From: an uncultured Acidimicrobiales bacterium
GTDB taxonomy: Bacteria; Actinomycetota; Acidimicrobiia; Acidimicrobiales; Aldehydirespiratoraceae
Direction: 5' to 3'
NCBI GenBank assembly: GCA_905480195.1
Contig: CAJQPN010000066.1
Location: forward strand, 1-35,628
DNA: 35,628 bases
The notes below the pieces were generated by a model. The model ran no database searches, had not been told where the DNA came from, and saw only the letters and a program-made list of their open reading frames with translations. Made by a program: the position numbers and the translations under genes. Positions 34,511 through 35,628 of this stretch are shown here, piece after piece. Position 1 is the stretch's first letter; the number at the start of each line of letters is the position of its first letter.

Positions 34511-35628
34511 ATGACCACGACCGATATGTATCTGCAAGGCAACTACGCCCCGGTAGCCGAGGAGACAACGGCGGCGAACCTCCATGTCACGGGCACCATC
34601 CCGCCCGAGCTCGACGGCCGGCTGATCCGAAACGGCCCCAATCCTGTCGACGGCGGCGATCCTGCCGCCCACTGGTTCACCGGTACCGGCATGGTCCACG
34701 GCGTCCGGATTCGCGACGGCAAGGCCGACTGGTACCGCAACCGCTATGTCGTGTCCGACCGGGTCAGCACTGCCCTTGGAAAGCCGGCGACACCAGGTCC
34801 TCGCTTCGGCGAGAGTGACGGCACCGCCAACACCAACGTGATCGGCCACGCCGGCATGACACTTGCAATCGTGGAGGCCGGCGGCCAGCCCGTGCTCCTG
34901 TCCGACGAACTCGAGACGATCGAACGCATCGACTTCAACGGCACCCTGGACGGCTCGTTCTCCGCTCACCCCAAGGTCGATCCGGTCACCGGTGAACTGC
35001 ATGTCGCCGCCTATCACTGGACCTGGGACTTCATCCGTTACCTGGTGGTGAATGCCGACGGCACCGAGGTCACCAAAAAAGTCGATGTGCCGGTCGGATA
35101 CAGCCCGATGGTGCACGACATCCACATCACCGAGACCGCTGCGCTGCTCTTCGACTTCCCCTGTCGTTTCAACCTCGATGCTGCGATGGCCGGCCAGACG
35201 CTCCCGTATCAGTGGGTGGAAGACGAGCCCGGCCGGGTCGGCGTCCTACCGCTCGGCGGCAGCGCCGATGCAGTTCGGTGGTGCGAGGTCGATCCCTGTT
35301 ACGTGTTCCATCCCTGCAACGCGTTCGATCTTCCCGACGGCCGAATCCAGATGGAGGTTGCACGCCACCCGGCGATGTTCCGCACAGTCACCAACGGCCC
35401 TTTGGAGGGTGACCCGACCTTCGAGCGTTGGACACTCGACCCGGCAACAGGGACCACCCACGAAGAGCGCCTCGACGACCGGGCCCACGAGTTCCCCCGC
35501 CATGACGAACGGCGCCTGGGGCGCAGGGCTCGATATGGCTACACCGTCGGATTCACCGGCACCGAAGGCCCGGGCTACAAGCACGACCTCGAGACCGGCA
35601 CGGTCCAGGTTCATGACTTCGGCACGGG
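34511..35628 (+). CDS. carotenoid cleavage oxygenase, 3' end cut by the window edge
   Basis: This frame runs off the right edge after 372 codons. It is a carotenoid oxygenase (RPE65/CCD/lignostilbene dioxygenase family), a seven-bladed propeller with a non-haem iron held by four histidines. Three are visible: H153 in SAHPKVD, H202 in MVHDIHITE and H267 in FHPCNAFD; the fourth would lie beyond the edge. The N-terminal LDGRLIRNGPNP and HWFTGTGMVHGV are also family hallmarks. Substrates range from carotenoids to stilbenes and cannot be settled. The ATG at 34511 has no clear Shine-Dalgarno. It is 60 bases after the DUF418 gene and may be in the same transcription unit. Confidence 0.9.
   Translation, partial: MTTTDMYLQGNYAPVAEETTAANLHVTGTIPPELDGRLIRNGPNPVDGGDPAAHWFTGTGMVHGVRIRDGKADWYRNRYVVSDRVSTALGKPATPGPRFGESDGTANTNVIGHAGMTLAIVEAGGQPVLLSDELETIERIDFNGTLDGSFSAHPKVDPVTGELHVAAYHWTWDFIRYLVVNADGTEVTKKVDVPVGYSPMVHDIHITETAALLFDFPCRFNLDAAMAGQTLPYQWVEDEPGRVGVLPLGGSADAVRWCEVDPCYVFHPCNAFDLPDGRIQMEVARHPAMFRTVTNGPLEGDPTFERWTLDPATGTTHEERLDDRAHEFPRHDERRLGRRARYGYTVGFTGTEGPGYKHDLETGTVQVHDFGT

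Overview
The window is gene-dense, high-GC chromosomal DNA from an actinobacterium-type genome. It holds 32 protein genes, two of them cut by the window edges, and one tRNA. Three things point to Actinomycetota. First, the block trpG, pknB, pbpA, rodA, pstP, fhaB, fhaA, tRNA-Leu is in the order known from mycobacteria and relatives, but without pknA. Second, a dnaK-grpE-dnaJ-hspR heat-shock operon carries HAIR operators. Third, there is an acyl-CoA carboxylase epsilon subunit and an F420-type luciferase-like oxidoreductase. Many starts lie a few bases after a TANNNT hexamer with no Shine-Dalgarno, as in leaderless actinobacterial genes. My inference is a deep-branching member such as Acidimicrobiia; this is a judgement from gene content and order, not a database result.

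Region 1 (1-8.6 kb): the start of a secreted Gly/Asn-rich protein, then an HspR-type protein-quality-control region. clpB and the dnaK operon each have a HAIR inverted repeat at the promoter, and the repressor gene hspR is the last gene of the dnaK operon. A DUF354-type glycosyltransferase sits between them on the opposite strand.

Region 2 (8.6-12.9 kb): an ammonium transporter preceded by an OmpR-type winged-helix regulator with a shortened pseudo-receiver, and a GlnR-box-like motif between them. Divergent from these is a membrane Fe-S oxidoreductase of the EtfD type.

Region 3 (12.9-20.9 kb): a glutamine amidotransferase, then convergent to it the cell-wall growth and Ser/Thr phosphorylation operon (FHA proteins, PP2C phosphatase, RodA, PBP, PASTA kinase), and a divergent tRNA-Leu(CAG) with its own terminator.

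Region 4 (21-27.7 kb): a membrane GGDEF/EAL protein with both catalytic motifs intact, a gamma-glutamylcyclotransferase-like protein, an acidic protein I do not recognise, a metallo-beta-lactamase hydrolase, and a fatty acid desaturase-PaaX-type regulator pair.

Region 5 (28-35.6 kb): pheA with a methyltransferase and a small membrane PH-like protein; an operon of an LLM oxidoreductase, acyl-CoA carboxylase beta subunit and a 57-residue epsilon subunit; then divergently a LOG-family nucleotide phosphoribohydrolase, a DUF418 membrane protein and the start of a carotenoid cleavage oxygenase. I see no insertion sequences, prophage genes, CRISPR arrays or other signs of recent transfer. The window reads as core genome with some lineage-specific wiring.
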